In this document: one piece after another, positions 44,108 to 56,601 of the stretch
How positions within the stretch are numbered: position 1 is the stretch's first letter
Layout: each line of letters begins with the position of its first letter
Origin: Leptoclinus maculatus
Lineage: Eukaryota; Chordata; Actinopteri; Perciformes; Stichaeidae
Assembly: GCA_032191485.1 (NCBI GenBank)
Contig: JAVDOI010000007.1
Coordinates: 4,024,542 to 4,088,541 of the forward strand
DNA: 64,000 bases
Direction of reading: 5' to 3'
Program-made: the position numbers and the translations under genes
The notes under the pieces: generated by a model
Databases searched by the model: none
What the model saw: the letters and a program-made list of their open reading frames with translations, nothing else
What the model was told of the DNA's origin: nothing

Positions 44108-47100
44108 CTATGGCTCTCTCGGCAGCAGAATTTTCCCAGGATTCATCAGGTTCCTTGGGTCAAAGGCGTCCTTGAGACGCTGCATGACCTGGACAGCCAC
44201 GGGTCCCATCTCCTCACACAGCAACGTTCTCTTTCCTAAGCCCACTCCGTGCTCCCCTGTGCATGTACCGTCCATGGCCAGGGCTCGCCTGGAGGGGAAA
44301 CGAATCACACAACCTTACTGATAGCACAATATTTGTAGGTGTGTCTGCAACTACCACTGCTGTATAGTGTGATAGAATGAACACAAAACACATTTGGCCA
44401 ATCACCCGTCTATAAATCTATTTGCCACTATTACTGTAATCAGTATGTATGGCTTTCTTCATTTTCTCCACTGTGCCAGTACCCTTTAGGATCTTAAGCT
44501 TTGTTTATACTCGTGCTTGGCGTCGTAGTGCGAGTCTCCATAGACGGCGCGAGTTCCGGGCATTCCGGGTTTATACTCTGCACTGTGCGCTGCATTATTC
44601 TCCGAAACGCCAAAGGGCGAACAAACAAAATTAACTGTGAAGAATCAGAAAGACAACGACTGTAACCCAGAGATATGCTCATAGACTGTAGGAGTAAGCG
44701 GCAAAAAGCCATAAACCAAGCTTCACAATGATGAGGAGGGATTGTAATTACCTGTAAACTCATATTCATGGACTACTTTATTACCTTTATACAAGATCTG
44801 TAAAGAAAATACTCAAGTATTACATGTATTTTAAAGAAATGAAGGCTGAATACTCTGTAAACAATCTGATTTGGCTTGCTAAATATTTACTTAAAAGAAG
44901 ATTTTGAACACCTCCTGTTTCTAAATGTTAGGTTAAAAAATCTAAATGACTAATTATAATATGTGTACTCACAAAGTCTGGTGTCCTCACGTGAACTTTA
45001 TGGCCTGCGTCCTCATGTGAATGTGTGTGTGTGTGTGAACTTACTCTGACATTAGGTTCTACAGCGGCTGGGAAAGAAAGCTTTCTCAGCCTGTAAATGA
45101 TAATAAGGAAAATAGACACAGAGCTTTGTTGTGAGAAAGTGACCTTTGTGCCAGAACATATGCTCAAGTGAAGTTCTCTTCCCAGACTACATGGCGTGGA
45201 CGCCATTTTGTGTGTGTGTGTCACCTTTTGTGACGAGGACCTCATTGTAAACCAATCCTGTGCCAGCCCATTGCATGTTGTTTACTCAGTATAAATATCA
45301 GAAGCTCAGAGTCAGAACTCCGAGCGGCCTTGATGTACATATCCTGTATGTGAATCAACTCTGTCTCCTTCTTGCAAGAATAAATGTCCTGTGATTAATG
45401 ATTTTCAATCGGTCTCAAGAGTGAATTTTTCCAACACTAAAGCATCTAAAAACGAATTGGCCTTCTTTGTAAAATCCCTAAACATTTAAATAGTGTTTTG
45501 ATCAGTGAACTATTTGATGACTATTTCGTGATCGTGCGCTCCAAGTTACAAAAATTCAGAGGTGCACGACTAAGCGCCGAGACCACTCATGGCTGGTAAT
45601 CACCCACCATGATTACATAATTTTCTGGCGCGCATAAACTAAGTATAAACTAAGCTTCAGACTGATCCGGGTACAGCCAAGTGTTTTTACAGGCTTTTTA
45701 AAAACAGATTTTGAGAAGCTTGTGGCACCATATTGCAAAATGAACCCTTTCCGAACAGATAACACAGCGTTTTTTCAAAACTTGTAACTTAAAAGTTTAG
45801 TCCTCTGAAATCAATATCAGCTAAGAGAGACGGGTGAGAGGAAAGAATTAGGACAAAGTGTGGGGAGCATTAGGGAGAAGAGAAAGAAGTTGATGAGTGA
45901 ATGACAGGAAAGACAAGTGGCCACAAGGAGAAGAGAAGGCTGGCTTTGGGGCGGAACATTTACTGAAGCTTGAAGCAAACTTTCTTTAATAACCCTTAAA
46001 GAGTAATGCTGTCATGATAATCAGACATTCACGTGTAATCTGGACTTCAAACGATCTGTTCAGGATGATCGTATTTGTGAACGGGAACCAAATTGAATTA
46101 CAGTGGTTCACAAAAAGTGAGCTTCAGGACTTGTGAGTGTCAGAGGGGTGGGAGGATTTTATTACCTGGCCAGTCTCTCGACGAAGAGGTGGACCCTGTG
46201 CAGCTCCTCGGGGTCACCGGGGTCCACCACCATCAGACAGTGGAAGTTACCATCACCCACATGACCCACTATGGGACCTGAAAGTACAGCAGATAGCATG
46301 CTCGTTATGCTGGAAAACACACAGTATCATCTTTTATTTAACTTGTATTCCATCCCTTCTCTCATGATCACTCCATTGAAGCCCTAAGTGGCAAGTGAGA
46401 ATTTGTTTTTTGTTTTTATGACGAAAGAACTGTTGAAACAAAGTTAAAATAAAATACACGCTACGTAAAACCTGCATGCCACACTGCCAGTTCAACATGA
46501 AGTGCTATGATTTTATTGGGTGGCCCCACATTAAATGGTTCACACAAAAATGGGCCATAAGGTAGATGTTGCATTTTGTAAATACACTACTTATTGGTAA
46601 ATAACAATCAGTAGCAATAAAATAACGTTTACTCAACTGTCATGTGGTTGTAATGTATCCCTATGAGGTCTATTTTCTCTAGCAATAATGCATTATTAAC
46701 AGTATTAACAGTTCACACCATTGATATTTTTCTCTGCAGTGCACTCACCCGTAAGCCTGTTCTCAATCAGGTCCTCCTTTGTCTCCACTAGGATTTGAGG
46801 TAGGCGAGACAGAGGGACACACACATCTGTGGCGTAAGCCTGTGGGACACGCACACACATGCTAACTTATGTCACTTTTGGGAACATCACTTCAAATTAG
46901 ATTAATTTCCTGAGACATACTTTAATCTTAACCATAATCACAGCAACACTTTATCCTAACCTAACCCTCAACTTTACCAAAACTAAACTTCCCAATTGCA
47001 GACAAGGCTTTTGTCCCCAGTTCTTTAGTCTGAAATGTGTCCCTGAAGGTGGAACGAGGAGTTGTTTTGGTGGTGAAATGTGGCATCTTATTTTTCCTGA

Positions 47101-47440
47101 ACCTGCCCTGTATACTTATCAAGTATCATATAATATTATTGTTATTTTTGTGTTTTAAGATTTGTTGGACATTTCAGTGATAAAACTAGCAGGTGACTGT
47201 CTTTACCTTACAGCCTGGTCTGAGAGCCAGACTGGCGTACCAGGCGTCATGACGGGCTTTCCACAGTCGCTCCCGTGTCTCTGCATCTCTAGCCCACTGA
47301 AAACCCAAACCGCCATTACTCTGAGTGATGTCCTCTGTGGAAACACACACACACACACACACACACGTTTGTTTTTTACTTTTGCAAAACCCCTGTGAAC
47401 GCGACCGATGATTTGCACACACGCGCCCGCCCCCCCCCCC

Positions 47441-47482
<42 letters not shown>

Positions 47483-50400
47483 AGCTGCGTTGACCTGCTC
47501 CTGCAGGCTTCCCTCAGAGCCGTGGAACTCCAGGAACAAACTCGGGGTCACGGCGTAGGACAGAGAGCTGAACCTGTTGCACGCGTCGATCATCACGTCA
47601 TCCAGGAACTCTGAATTACGCACAGAGTCACAACACACAGACAACAAAGACAAATGTCAGTATGATGACAGACTTCTTTTACCTAATGGTCAAATACATA
47701 TTTTCCGACTGCCAATGACAGCTATTGATTCTATTTGCAGAGCTAATGTTAGGATACATTTTATCCTCTTACTGCAGGTACCCGTTCTCTCTACGGGATC
47801 AATAAGCTTTAATTTCAAATTTGTATTCAAAATACGGATCAAACAAATCCAACCAGTTTATATTACACTGCAGTATGTGTCGGCCATGTTGGGGTTATTT
47901 TGAAATCTGGTCTTGACGTCGCGCACTTGCGCACTTGTGATCTAAATCAATCGTAGATGGTGGACAGTTTCTGAGAACGTCTAAGTAAATTTGAACTACA
48001 TCAACTATTTTTGACAGGTGTCCACCTTCAATATTGCTGAAGGAGGAAGCCATCAAATCCCACTCACCACCGACCACTGACTTGTTTTCCACCCAGGGTT
48101 TAAAAACTTTTTTCAGGCATTTTGAGCTTTGCCTAGACCAGAGCCAGATGTGGCCAGTGGAGAAGACCACGGGTCAAAGGGTGTGATGTATGATTACGTA
48201 AACCCCATAGCACACTATAACCATGATGTGATGTGCACAGCTGTGATCACATGCATTGTCTCCTCACCGATACGAGCAATGGGTACTCCCGCTTGCAGAA
48301 TCTGCACTGTGCTGTCTACAGCCGCCTGGACGGAGGGGAACGAGCACACGGCCGACACCGTGGCTTCCGGGATGCCGTACAGGCGCAAGGTAGTCTTGGT
48401 GATGATCCCCAGGGTGCCCTCTGACCCCACAAACAGGTTGGTCAGGTTGTAGCCTGCTGCCGTCTTCCTACAGATCCATAAAGATAAGAGAAGAAAGGGT
48501 AAAGTTTAAAATGCACGAGGCGTTGTTCCATATTTGCGGGTGCTAATAGCCCATGCGTACCTGGGACGTCGGCCCTTCCCGGCCGTGTGAATGACGCTCC
48601 CATCAGCCAGCACAACCTCGAGGTTCAAAACGTTTTCCCTCATGGTTCCATAACGCACTGCATTGGTGCCAGACGCACTGGTGGCAGCCATGCCACACAG
48701 AGACGCATCGGCCCCGGGGTCTGAGACGGTAAAAGAACACTAGCGTTTGAAAAATGATCTACTATAATCCTGTCACACTTTTTTAAGACAGTATGGCGAT
48801 TTTGAGAAAATATTCAATTGCGTTTATTTGAACTTATATTGCAAATTGCAATATGATTCGGGATAATAGAGGGAATAATCATTTTTACATCGTTACTCTC
48901 ATTTTCATTAAAAAGATTAAAGGTGTGAGTTTTGCAGGAATTTGTACCAAACAAAGATATTTTCTTTAGTCTGTAGAACATGATGTGTAGGCTGGGACAT
49001 CTCTGCATCATCACAAGATTTCACACACATCTCAGCTTTAACAAATATTGTGCCTCCTGCGATTAGAAATGTCAGTAGACCATATCCTGCACATCCCTTC
49101 ATATTTAAATACACTTGACACTTTTACATTACACTTGTTTAAAGTACTGTTATCTGTGCACTTTATTTTATATTTTATTGTACATTTTTAGATTTTTTGC
49201 ACTGTGTTGATTGTTTAATGTTTTGCACCATCCACCATGTGAAATTCCTTGTATGTGCAACATACTCTGGCAAAATAAACGGTTCTGATTCTGATTGCGA
49301 TTTTGAAAAAATTACAATCCTAAAATTCAAAATTGATCAAAAACATTATTCACCCTGTGCTCGGTCTAGGAGTGGGCGAAATATCGAATATACTCGATGT
49401 GTTGCGGCTTGTTCTATGTGGAATGTAGTAAATTACTTTATTGCGTACATCGAGTACATATTGTCACATAATCATTTTAAGCTGCCGACATTAATCTCTG
49501 CATTTTGATCTCTCACTCACTCTCACAGGCACAAAAAGAGAAAATATGAAAATAGCGATATGGCGCTATAGTCTAGAAATATGGAGAATATCTATTGCTT
49601 CTATGCAGCTCTCAACATGGCAACGGCTGAGCCGGCGGCATGCAGCTAACTGTGCTAACAGCGCTGACAGAGCTAACAGTGTTTGTATGAGGGGAAAACC
49701 GGCTATGTCAACAGAGCACATAGAAGCTCTGATTACAGCACAAACAGGTGCTGAGGTAGACATTACTCCACTATGTGTATATAGCAAAATGTTTGCTATG
49801 TTTATGCTCTGAATCCCACGCAGCACGGTCACTGAGGGCAATGTTGAGAAAGCTGCATGTCCCACCAGGACACGGGGTGGAGTAAATGATGAGCCAAACA
49901 ATCCTAAATCAACCTGATGATCAGACTGCATTGCAATTTGGTTTTACTTCATTCAATCATTGTGATCATGTCAGCTGATTTCTTGTTGGGAGTCATTTAG
50001 TTTTGTGCCAACCAATCAGTAGCAGGTCACATATCCATCCTGTCATTTTCAGTTGACACAGGGGCTACAGTAGCGTTCACGAACTCAATGTCTTTCACAT
50101 TTATCAGAACAATATGTCTATTTAACAGCTGTTATTTCTATTTGTTGACTTACAACTTTGCATCAATGATTATAATTAATTGTAGGACAACATGGTCAAG
50201 ATTATTGGTAGCTGCTATCTCACAACAATGGATTGTCAATGCTGCTGTTTCACTATAATAAAAGCCCTACACAGTCTTGTGTCTTCACCTCCCCACCTCT
50301 CTTTAGGACAGTGGAGGCGGGCACAAAATAAGCTTGATTGACATCTCCCTCTCTAGTTGGACCTGTAAAGGGTGAGGCCACTTAAACTTGTATTATTCTT

Positions 50401-53400
50401 ATCGGTGTGTTCAGATATTTTTTTCCAGCGTACACCCACCCAACTTCAACCTAAACTGAGGTCCCAGGGCTACCAAACAGCACCTCGTAATTCTGAGCTT
50501 GACATGAACCGGTGCACGGGACTGTTCAGGGACACCAACTCTCACGCAATTGACACTTTTCACTCGCTCTCAGCTCACATGTCTATTTTCTCACTCGACA
50601 AAAAAACAAATGTATAACTGATAACGTTGTGATGCGCAAAAAGAGGATGCTGACAGGAAAGACAGAGCTGCAGAGTTAAACACTGCAGCCCTATAAACAC
50701 ACAAACACACATGAACTCTTTGTTATTGGGCTACTTTGTATCCGTTTTTATGTGTATGTTATTGCACTATTAAAGAAATTGGAGGTGTTAACTTTTTCTT
50801 CCAACAGACACTTTGGCCAACACAGTAGGTGGGGGAATGCCCCTGTAAAGTTGGTTTGCGAATGCGATCCGCCAATAAACACAGAGCAGAACCCTAATCT
50901 GATTGGTCGAGAAGATACAGGAGGAGACGTAGCTAACTTACCGCCAGAAGTGTCTCTCTGTATGTACTTAACCAGCACCGATAAACTTTTGAAATCTGAT
51001 AAAAAGGTAATTTATGAAACAGTGTTTCCTTCGTGACTTGATTTAGATCAAACATCAGCACCAACAGCCCAGCCTGGTTGATGCTATCAACGAGCTGTTC
51101 TTTAACATATGGGGCTAAACCGAATAGGACTGTTTTATCTTTTCCACAGGCAAACGTCTTGGCTATTTCCCAATCTGGGAACATTGCTTGGAAAAGATCT
51201 GAAATCCCAGACAGAGAGCAGATGCAGATACATTTTTTCCACTGGAATTAATTTAACTTGCTGTGAAATGTTTCCGTTTTAAAAGCCGGTGTGACCGGTT
51301 CTTCCCTGTGTTCTGCTCACGGAGCGACTGGAAAACACAGAGAAAGCTGAGAGCGTGACTGACCCACAGGAAACCACAGGCCGGTGTCTCGCAGGTAGGC
51401 GTTGAGGGCCTTCCGAGTCACACCGGGCTCTACCGTCACGTCAAAGTCGTCCTGGTGGAGATCCAGAACCTGGTCCATGTTCCTCAGACTGAAGCACACG
51501 CCACCCTAAGGGCAGAAGAAAGACACAAGTAGACACACGGTACATGCACCCACACACACACAAAAGAACCACAGATTTATTTTTTTCATATGTAGTGTAT
51601 TTTCATGTGGCATTTATCAAAGGCAGGATGGGTGATCTTGAGAAACTAGCAAGAGCAGGTTAGATTTTTAAAAATGATCCAAACCTAAAAACCCAGCCTA
51701 GTGTTGCTAACTCTTTTCCAATGAAAGTAGCTAACAGCGCTCGCTCCAAAAGTTGCTAAATGTAGCAAGAAAGTCGCCAAGTTGTCACCATTGACAACCC
51801 GTCCCTTCAGGAGTCCCAAAGCCACTCCCACAAAATAATAATAATTATGAACATAAACAATAAACATGGCTGTTGTTAGCACTCACAGCTGTTAAGCTAG
51901 CAGCTTGTGGAAGACTCTGGTGACGACTAATGAGTGCACACAGGTAGACAGGCAGGTAGCCCGCATTTGAGTCATGGGCTGCGGTCGAAAAGCCATAAAA
52001 TGACCTCCTAACGTCTATTCCTAACCACTTTTCCTTGACCTCGATTGAAAACGTCATGAGGTCAAGGAAAGATGTGAAGGAGAATTCATGAGGAGTTAGG
52101 AAAAGACTACCGCGGTGCTCAAGTCCACTTTCACTAAACATAATTATGATGTCACTGTCGTAGGTCTGCCATTGAGAAACTACAATGTAGAATGACAACA
52201 AAATAGTAAATGCAGGCTTTATAAAGAGCTCCTTCTGTGAGAGGCTGCTTCACTCGTGGTGTGAAGGAGGGAAACCGGAGCTCCTTCCTTCCTGCTGCTG
52301 TCACACTTAATCAACACTGCTTCAGTAGAAACTGACAATTCACTCTTACAATATCAATGAAACTGTTCAATATCAATATTTCCTTTGTGCAATAATGGAG
52401 TTTCAACTGTTCGGTTATACTTTGCTTTTTAATAGTTGAATAATCTATCATAGGCCTAGCTTGTTTTCATTTTTTTTTACTGATGCTTCTTGTTTTTGAG
52501 AATGACAGTTTGCTATATTTACTTTTCATTTTTGTCAGAAGTGAATAAATACATATAAAATTTAATTAAATGCTTGTCATTGTCTATTTATACTCATCAA
52601 CATGAATCCCATTAGTTTATGACTGTATGAAAATAATTGTTGAACCTGTGCAAGAATGGTGCGTTACTTTAAATGTTGCCGCCACAAGGAATTGTGGGGC
52701 GGCATTATCTTCTTTCCTTTGGTAAAGGATGGTCCAGTGTTTCCTTTGCTAAAGGAGATGAGAAATGAAGCATTGAAGCACCTTTCCTTAACAGTTTGAG
52801 AATTCAAACAGATCTTTTCATGGCCACTTAGATACTTCCGGTTAATTTCATTCAGTTAAGAACCTTCTTAAGCAAAAAGGACTTTTCGACCGCAGCCACG
52901 GTTTGCTGTCAGGATATAATGATAATTTCAACAAAAAAATCCAGAAACGTTTTTGAAGAATATTACTAACCCTGCCTTTAAATGTGAAAAGGCGTTACTC
53001 TTTGTGATGAACCTAAAGTGAATGATCAGCTGAATCTGCAGCTCCCCTCGGCTTTATGCAGCTTTATAGTGAGTTTCAGCTTATTGCTTAACTGTTCGGC
53101 CCACGACTTCACTGTTCTGTTTCACGCTTAGCACTCTCATAGCCTCGTATTCTGCCGTCTTTAGTGAAAACATCAGACTAAATATCAAACAAACACAGTC
53201 AGAAACTAGTTGGTGAAAGAAGCAGAGCATTTAGCAACTAAAGTATATTTCTCTCAGGAGTTGGTAGAGACAGGGTTGACATTTTGTTTGATTCTGCAAA
53301 AGTCGTACCACCACTGCTCTCCTATTTGCTTCCTTATATAACAGACTGATTTTTGCTCAAAACAAACCTAAAAGTGCACATTATACTGTACAACACATTA

Positions 53401-56342
53401 CTTTAATTACTGCTCCTATTTCCAAAGAGTTAAGGCACACATGCTCAGTCACAGATATACACACACACACACACAAACAGGGGCTTCCTCTCTCTCACCT
53501 TGACTGCGTTGACCCCTCCCTCCAGGCCAGTTCCAGTGCCAAAGGGGATGATGGGAAGGCGGTGGTGGCTGCAGATTTTGGCCAGGGTGCTGACCTCCTC
53601 CACACAACGGGGAAACAGCACCACATCTGGGGGGCAACATCTGGACAGCAGCAAAAGCAATGCTCGCTCACTGTTCTCCATATTTCTCCAGTGAATAGAA
53701 CCTTTTGTTATTACCGCTTGTCGGAAAATATCTTATTCCTAGTGATGGCGATTTAAAGGAAGTATTAATAAAGAGTACTGGTGTCATGGTGGAGGTCCAT
53801 GTGAGATGTCTGTGTGCAAATGACCTCCAATCCCAGCAGACATGAAGGGGACGTGATAAGGGTACACACCTTTTAGTTCTGTCGAATAGGCCAAGCTGCA
53901 TCAGCTGTACTTATCAGTGTTTCTATATAAACTAACCAGTGTTTTCATATAAACAATGGATAACTATTTGTAATGGAAAAGAGGTCATTCACAGAGAATT
54001 ATCCAACGCTACATCTTCACCTAGCATTCTCATTTTAGTGACGAGCTGCTTCTCCGAGTTTTGCTCGGTAAAAGCAGGTAACATTACATAACATTTTCTT
54101 ACAGTATCTCGTGTAAGAAGAAGGGAACCTCGGTGGAAAGACATCATAGATTGCGGTGGCGGTTTACAACGCGTTTGTTTGCTTTTGTAAATCTTTTTTA
54201 TTGATAAAATAAAAACATTTCTCTATCTTTTGTAGGTTGCTTTTAAGAAGAAGAAAAAAAGAACGATTCAAATTGTAAATCGGGTGTGGATTGAAAGATC
54301 AAAGATTTCATTTTTTAGCTATATTGCAGATATGCAGACTTATGGAAAGTGTTCATAAAGGATTAAACATGTCTGCAGAGAGCCCTAATGGTGAACTCTA
54401 ATCAGTTAACTACATTATGTCTCAAGACAATCCCAAAGCTCAAGGCTTTTGTTAATGTATTATTTTTGGATAACATGTTTTTTTTGTATATTATTGAAAA
54501 CACCATAAACACACAATATTATGAGTGCGTGTCTGCATGACAGAGTGAGACAGACCGACCTGTGTACGGACTCGTCTTTGCCGTGTTGCTCTCTGACAGC
54601 TTCACCCAATGAGACACCGTCCTCGCCACATATAGACCTGAATGCAGACAGCACGCTGTCCAGAACGGCACTCTGGGCAGACACACACAGTGATGGAGGG
54701 TGAGTCATTCCAAGAGAGTGGGAGGAAGAGATAGAATATAACATGTTGCACTCGAATAGAACAGTACAATGAACATGGGCCTAGATATGTTAGGATTTAT
54801 CTCTTTTGTAGAGAGGAAACGTCTAACTCCTTTCAAACCATAGACTTTACATAAGAAGTGGACATAGTCACCATGATGTCACCTGTTGGTTTGTTGAATA
54901 TAATTTTGAAGCCTCGCGTTCTGCATTTTGGTCGTCGCAATTTTTTGCAGTGAAAAGTGACACATGAGGGTGGAGCTAAGTGCAAGCAAATGCTGAATAA
55001 GACACTTTTAGGCGACCTGAATATTACCTATTAACTTTCATGAGCTGAAAACACACCGTGAAAGGGTTAAAGTTCTGAGACAAAAACACGGACAATGTAG
55101 ATACCTGTCAATCACAAGATAGCTCCGCCCTAAAGCATACTCCTCTTTATGGTCTATTTGACTCTAAAGGGACCATCATTTACTAAATGAACATCATGCT
55201 GTATTGAAGAAGACTTGAAACTAGAGATTGAGACCATGAACTCATGTTTACAATGTTTACTGAGGTAATAAATCAAGAGAGAAGTAGAGTCATTTTCTCA
55301 TAGACTTCTATACAACCAGAGGAGTATACAGAGAGAATACAAGTTTGAAGTCACTTATACATCAACTTCAATTTTCCAGACCCAGAGGTTGCCACGTGGC
55401 TGTAATAAAAGATGTTTGCTCTTAAAGGGACCTTTTTTTCATCCATGTAGACCTCTGCTCCAGCTGACCTTTTATTTCACTTGTAACTGCAGAAATAGAT
55501 TGCAACGGCGGCGCATGTACATGCTGCGGCCAGTAGCTCCCATGTATTTCGCTACAGTTTTGTCTTTATTTTTGTTCGTGTTTATCACTAATGGCATATG
55601 GCACAATACATTCATCACCATCGGAAAAGGAAGCGTGGGGATTGGATCAACTGCAAAAGACTTTAAGACGATCACCATTACATGGCCGACCAACCAGCCA
55701 TACCTGCAATACCAAACACCACCACACTGCCCCATGGGCAGGTAACGTGAGTTATGACCACCATGTCATTACGTTGCGTGCTTTACTAGCTACGTCACTG
55801 GGTTACTTACTGGATTTATCAACGCTAGCTAAAACTTCACGCACAGGGGCAAAAGTAATAGGCTAATACTGTCTCTGCTGCCCAACTTAAAGTAACAAGC
55901 TAATACTTGTAATGTAATGGTACTATTTTATCGACATGCAGAGCGGAGTGATCAGGTGTGTGTGATGTCAGACGTGGGCGTGTACAGTCCGCAGTCCGCA
56001 CTTGGAGTTGTATGAACCCAGTCAGTCAACGGTCTCGGTGTTATGCTAATGTTGAGCTAATAAAGTTAGCCAAAGATACGACGGTCTCCTAAACTTATTT
56101 TACACATAACACTACAATACTGTCTCTGCTGCCCAACTTACAGTAACAGGCTAATACTGTCTCTGCTGCCGAACTTACAGTAAGAGGCTAATACTGTCTC
56201 TGCTGCCCAACTTAAAGTAAGCTAATACCGTCTCTGCTGCCCAACTTACCCTGGCGGTGTTTTCTGTTTTAATGCTGCGGCTCTGCAGGAGGCAGTGCCG
56301 GCGAGAAAACAGCCGTCGGCTCGGTGTCAAGCCAAGGAACAT
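44108..56342 (-). CDS. ldhd: ldhd: mitochondrial D-lactate dehydrogenase, complete, 11 exons, 496 aa
   Basis: LDHD is an FAD flavoenzyme that oxidises D-lactate to pyruvate in mitochondria. Coding exons: 56342-56250, 54672-54560, 53640-53499, 51505-51364, 48720-48561, 48467-48268, 47610-47482, 47334-47207, 46839-46749, 46277-46166, 44288-44108. All introns are GT-AG and all phases join, giving 1491 bases. Residues 1-31 (MFLGLTPSRRLFSRRHCLLQ...) are Arg-rich without acids until the end, a mitochondrial presequence. IPFGTGTGLEGG (about 100-111) is the FAD-binding motif; SGTNAVRYGTMR follows in exon 5 and SEGTLGIITKTTLRL in exon 6. GHVGDGNFH (about 404-412) and CTGEHGVGLGKR (about 446-457) are metal/substrate-site blocks of the C-terminal domain. 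Human LDHD is about 507 aa. Exon 1 and exon 7 donors lie in tandem repeats. No frameshift or missing motif is seen. Confidence 0.97.
44497..45662. mobile_element. DNA transposon (MITE) interrupted by a solo LTR, ldhd intron 10
   Basis: The left end AAGCTTTGTTTATACTCGTG and the right end, reversed, AAGCTTAGTTTATACTTAG are inverted repeats. The interior left of the LTR carries CG-rich words (GCGCGAGTTCCGGGC), and the right part GGCGCGCATAAAC. Removing the LTR leaves about 650 bp. The superfamily is not assigned. Confidence 0.6.
44926..45436 (+). mobile_element. Solo LTR (511 bp, TGTTAG...CCAACA, 5-bp TSD CTAAA)
   Basis: The segment starts TGTTAGG and ends TCCAACA, with CTAAA duplicated at 44921-44925 and 45437-45441. 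Inside are a TATA-like CAGTATAAATATC at about 45287 and a polyadenylation signal AATAAA at about 45380 (GCAAGAATAAATGTCC), in the order expected for U3-R-U5. No internal retroviral genes are present, so this is a recombined single LTR of a fish LTR element. It sits in ldhd intron 10, antisense to the gene. Confidence 0.85.
47343..47366. repeat. (CA)n in ldhd intron 7
   Basis: CA run immediately outside the acceptor of exon 8, within the 147-base intron 7. Confidence 0.95.
47430..47481. repeat. Poly-C plus (CA)n forming the ldhd exon 7 splice donor
   Basis: On the gene strand exon 7 ends GCAGCTG and the intron begins directly with GTGTGTGTGTGT, about 19 repeats, followed by a G run. The donor GT is therefore part of the microsatellite. 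Confidence 0.95.
49150..49300 (+). mobile_element. LINE/SINE 3' end with TCTGAT tail, ldhd intron 4
   Basis: GTGCACTTTATTTTA, TTTTGCACTGTGTTGATTG, AATAAACGG and GGTTCTGATTCTGATTG form the typical 3' end of a fish L2/CR1-type element. There is no coding part. Confidence 0.5.
49370..49830. repeat. Composite repeat with GCTAACAG words, ldhd intron 4
   Basis: It begins with GGGCGAAATATCGAATATAC, a palindromic TCGA-rich block, and then carries CTAACAGCGCTGACAGAGC and GAGGTAGACATTACTCCACT. The latter words reappear at 63.4-63.8 kb, and part at 14.35-14.44 kb. An 88-codon open frame through it shows no domain. Confidence 0.4.
51977..52897. mobile_element. DNA transposon with GGCTGCGGTCGAAAAG inverted repeats, ldhd intron 3
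   Basis: The left end GGCTGCGGTCGAAAAGCC is matched in reverse by GGACTTTTCGACCGCAGCC at the right end. Subterminal parts share TCCTTGACCTC/GAGGTCAAGGA inverted pairs. The element is 921 bp with no transposase. The TSD is unclear. Confidence 0.6.
54838..55328 (+). repeat. Dispersed repeat family R1, copy G, ldhd intron 1
   Basis: It starts CCATAGACTTTACATAAGAA and runs to about AACCAGAGGAGTATACAGAG, losing the last part. The YY1-like core has decayed (GCATTTTGGTCGTCGCAATT). The block ATGGTCTATTTGACTCTAAA is intact. Confidence 0.75.
55585..55720 (-). mobile_element. SINE body fragment, ldhd intron 1
   Basis: Reverse complement of the SINE body at 29845-29950 (GGCATATGGCACAATACATT; GGATTGGATCAACTGCAAAA). 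The tRNA-like head is missing. Confidence 0.6.
56111..56249 (-). repeat. Tandem repeat of about 36 bp overlapping the ldhd exon 1 splice donor
   Basis: Four successive units of the type CTAATACTGTCTCTGCTGCC-CAACTTA(C/A) occupy 56111-56249, and a fifth lies at about 55863-55900. The last unit supplies the real donor of ldhd exon 1 (gene strand AGG|GTAAGTTGGG). At least two other units preserve a GTAAGTT match in the same orientation. Confidence 0.85.
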
Positions 56343-56470
56343 TTTACTGTCAATGAATATGTCACTGACTGGCTGACAGCTAAATAACACAGACAGTCTA
56401 TAGTAAACATCGGGCAAAACTTCCGGTTAATTCTTTTCAGAATAAAACAAAACTATTAAACATGTCTAGC
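56343..56470. promoter_or_regulatory. ldhd promoter region, ETS-like site
   Basis: ACTTCCGG at 56419-56426 lies 77 bases upstream of the ldhd start codon. Such ETS-family sites are common in TATA-less, often bidirectional, promoters of nuclear genes for mitochondrial proteins. No TATA box is visible. The role is inferred. Confidence 0.4.
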
Positions 56471-56601
56471 GTAATCTCAAACAAGTATACTGAACATGCT
56501 TTATTGTAACATTTGTAATAATTGTTCATATTACTAATACCTCTCTTCATCTTTATTTTGGTACAATCAGGTTAAAAGTTGCATGTGACCTCACTGTTCA
56601 G

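Noticed and set aside
47186..47653. 155-codon minus-strand frame across ldhd exons 7 and 8
   Set aside because: It reads through the (GT)n intron because the repeat has no stops; exon junctions with correct phase explain the coding parts.
49546..49931. 88- and 121-codon frames in ldhd intron 4
   Set aside because: They overlap a GCTAA-type repeat found elsewhere in the window and show no domain.
55389..55745. 118-codon plus-strand frame with a hydrophobic segment
   Set aside because: Much of it lies in a SINE body that is repeated inverted at 29.8 kb; no family resemblance.
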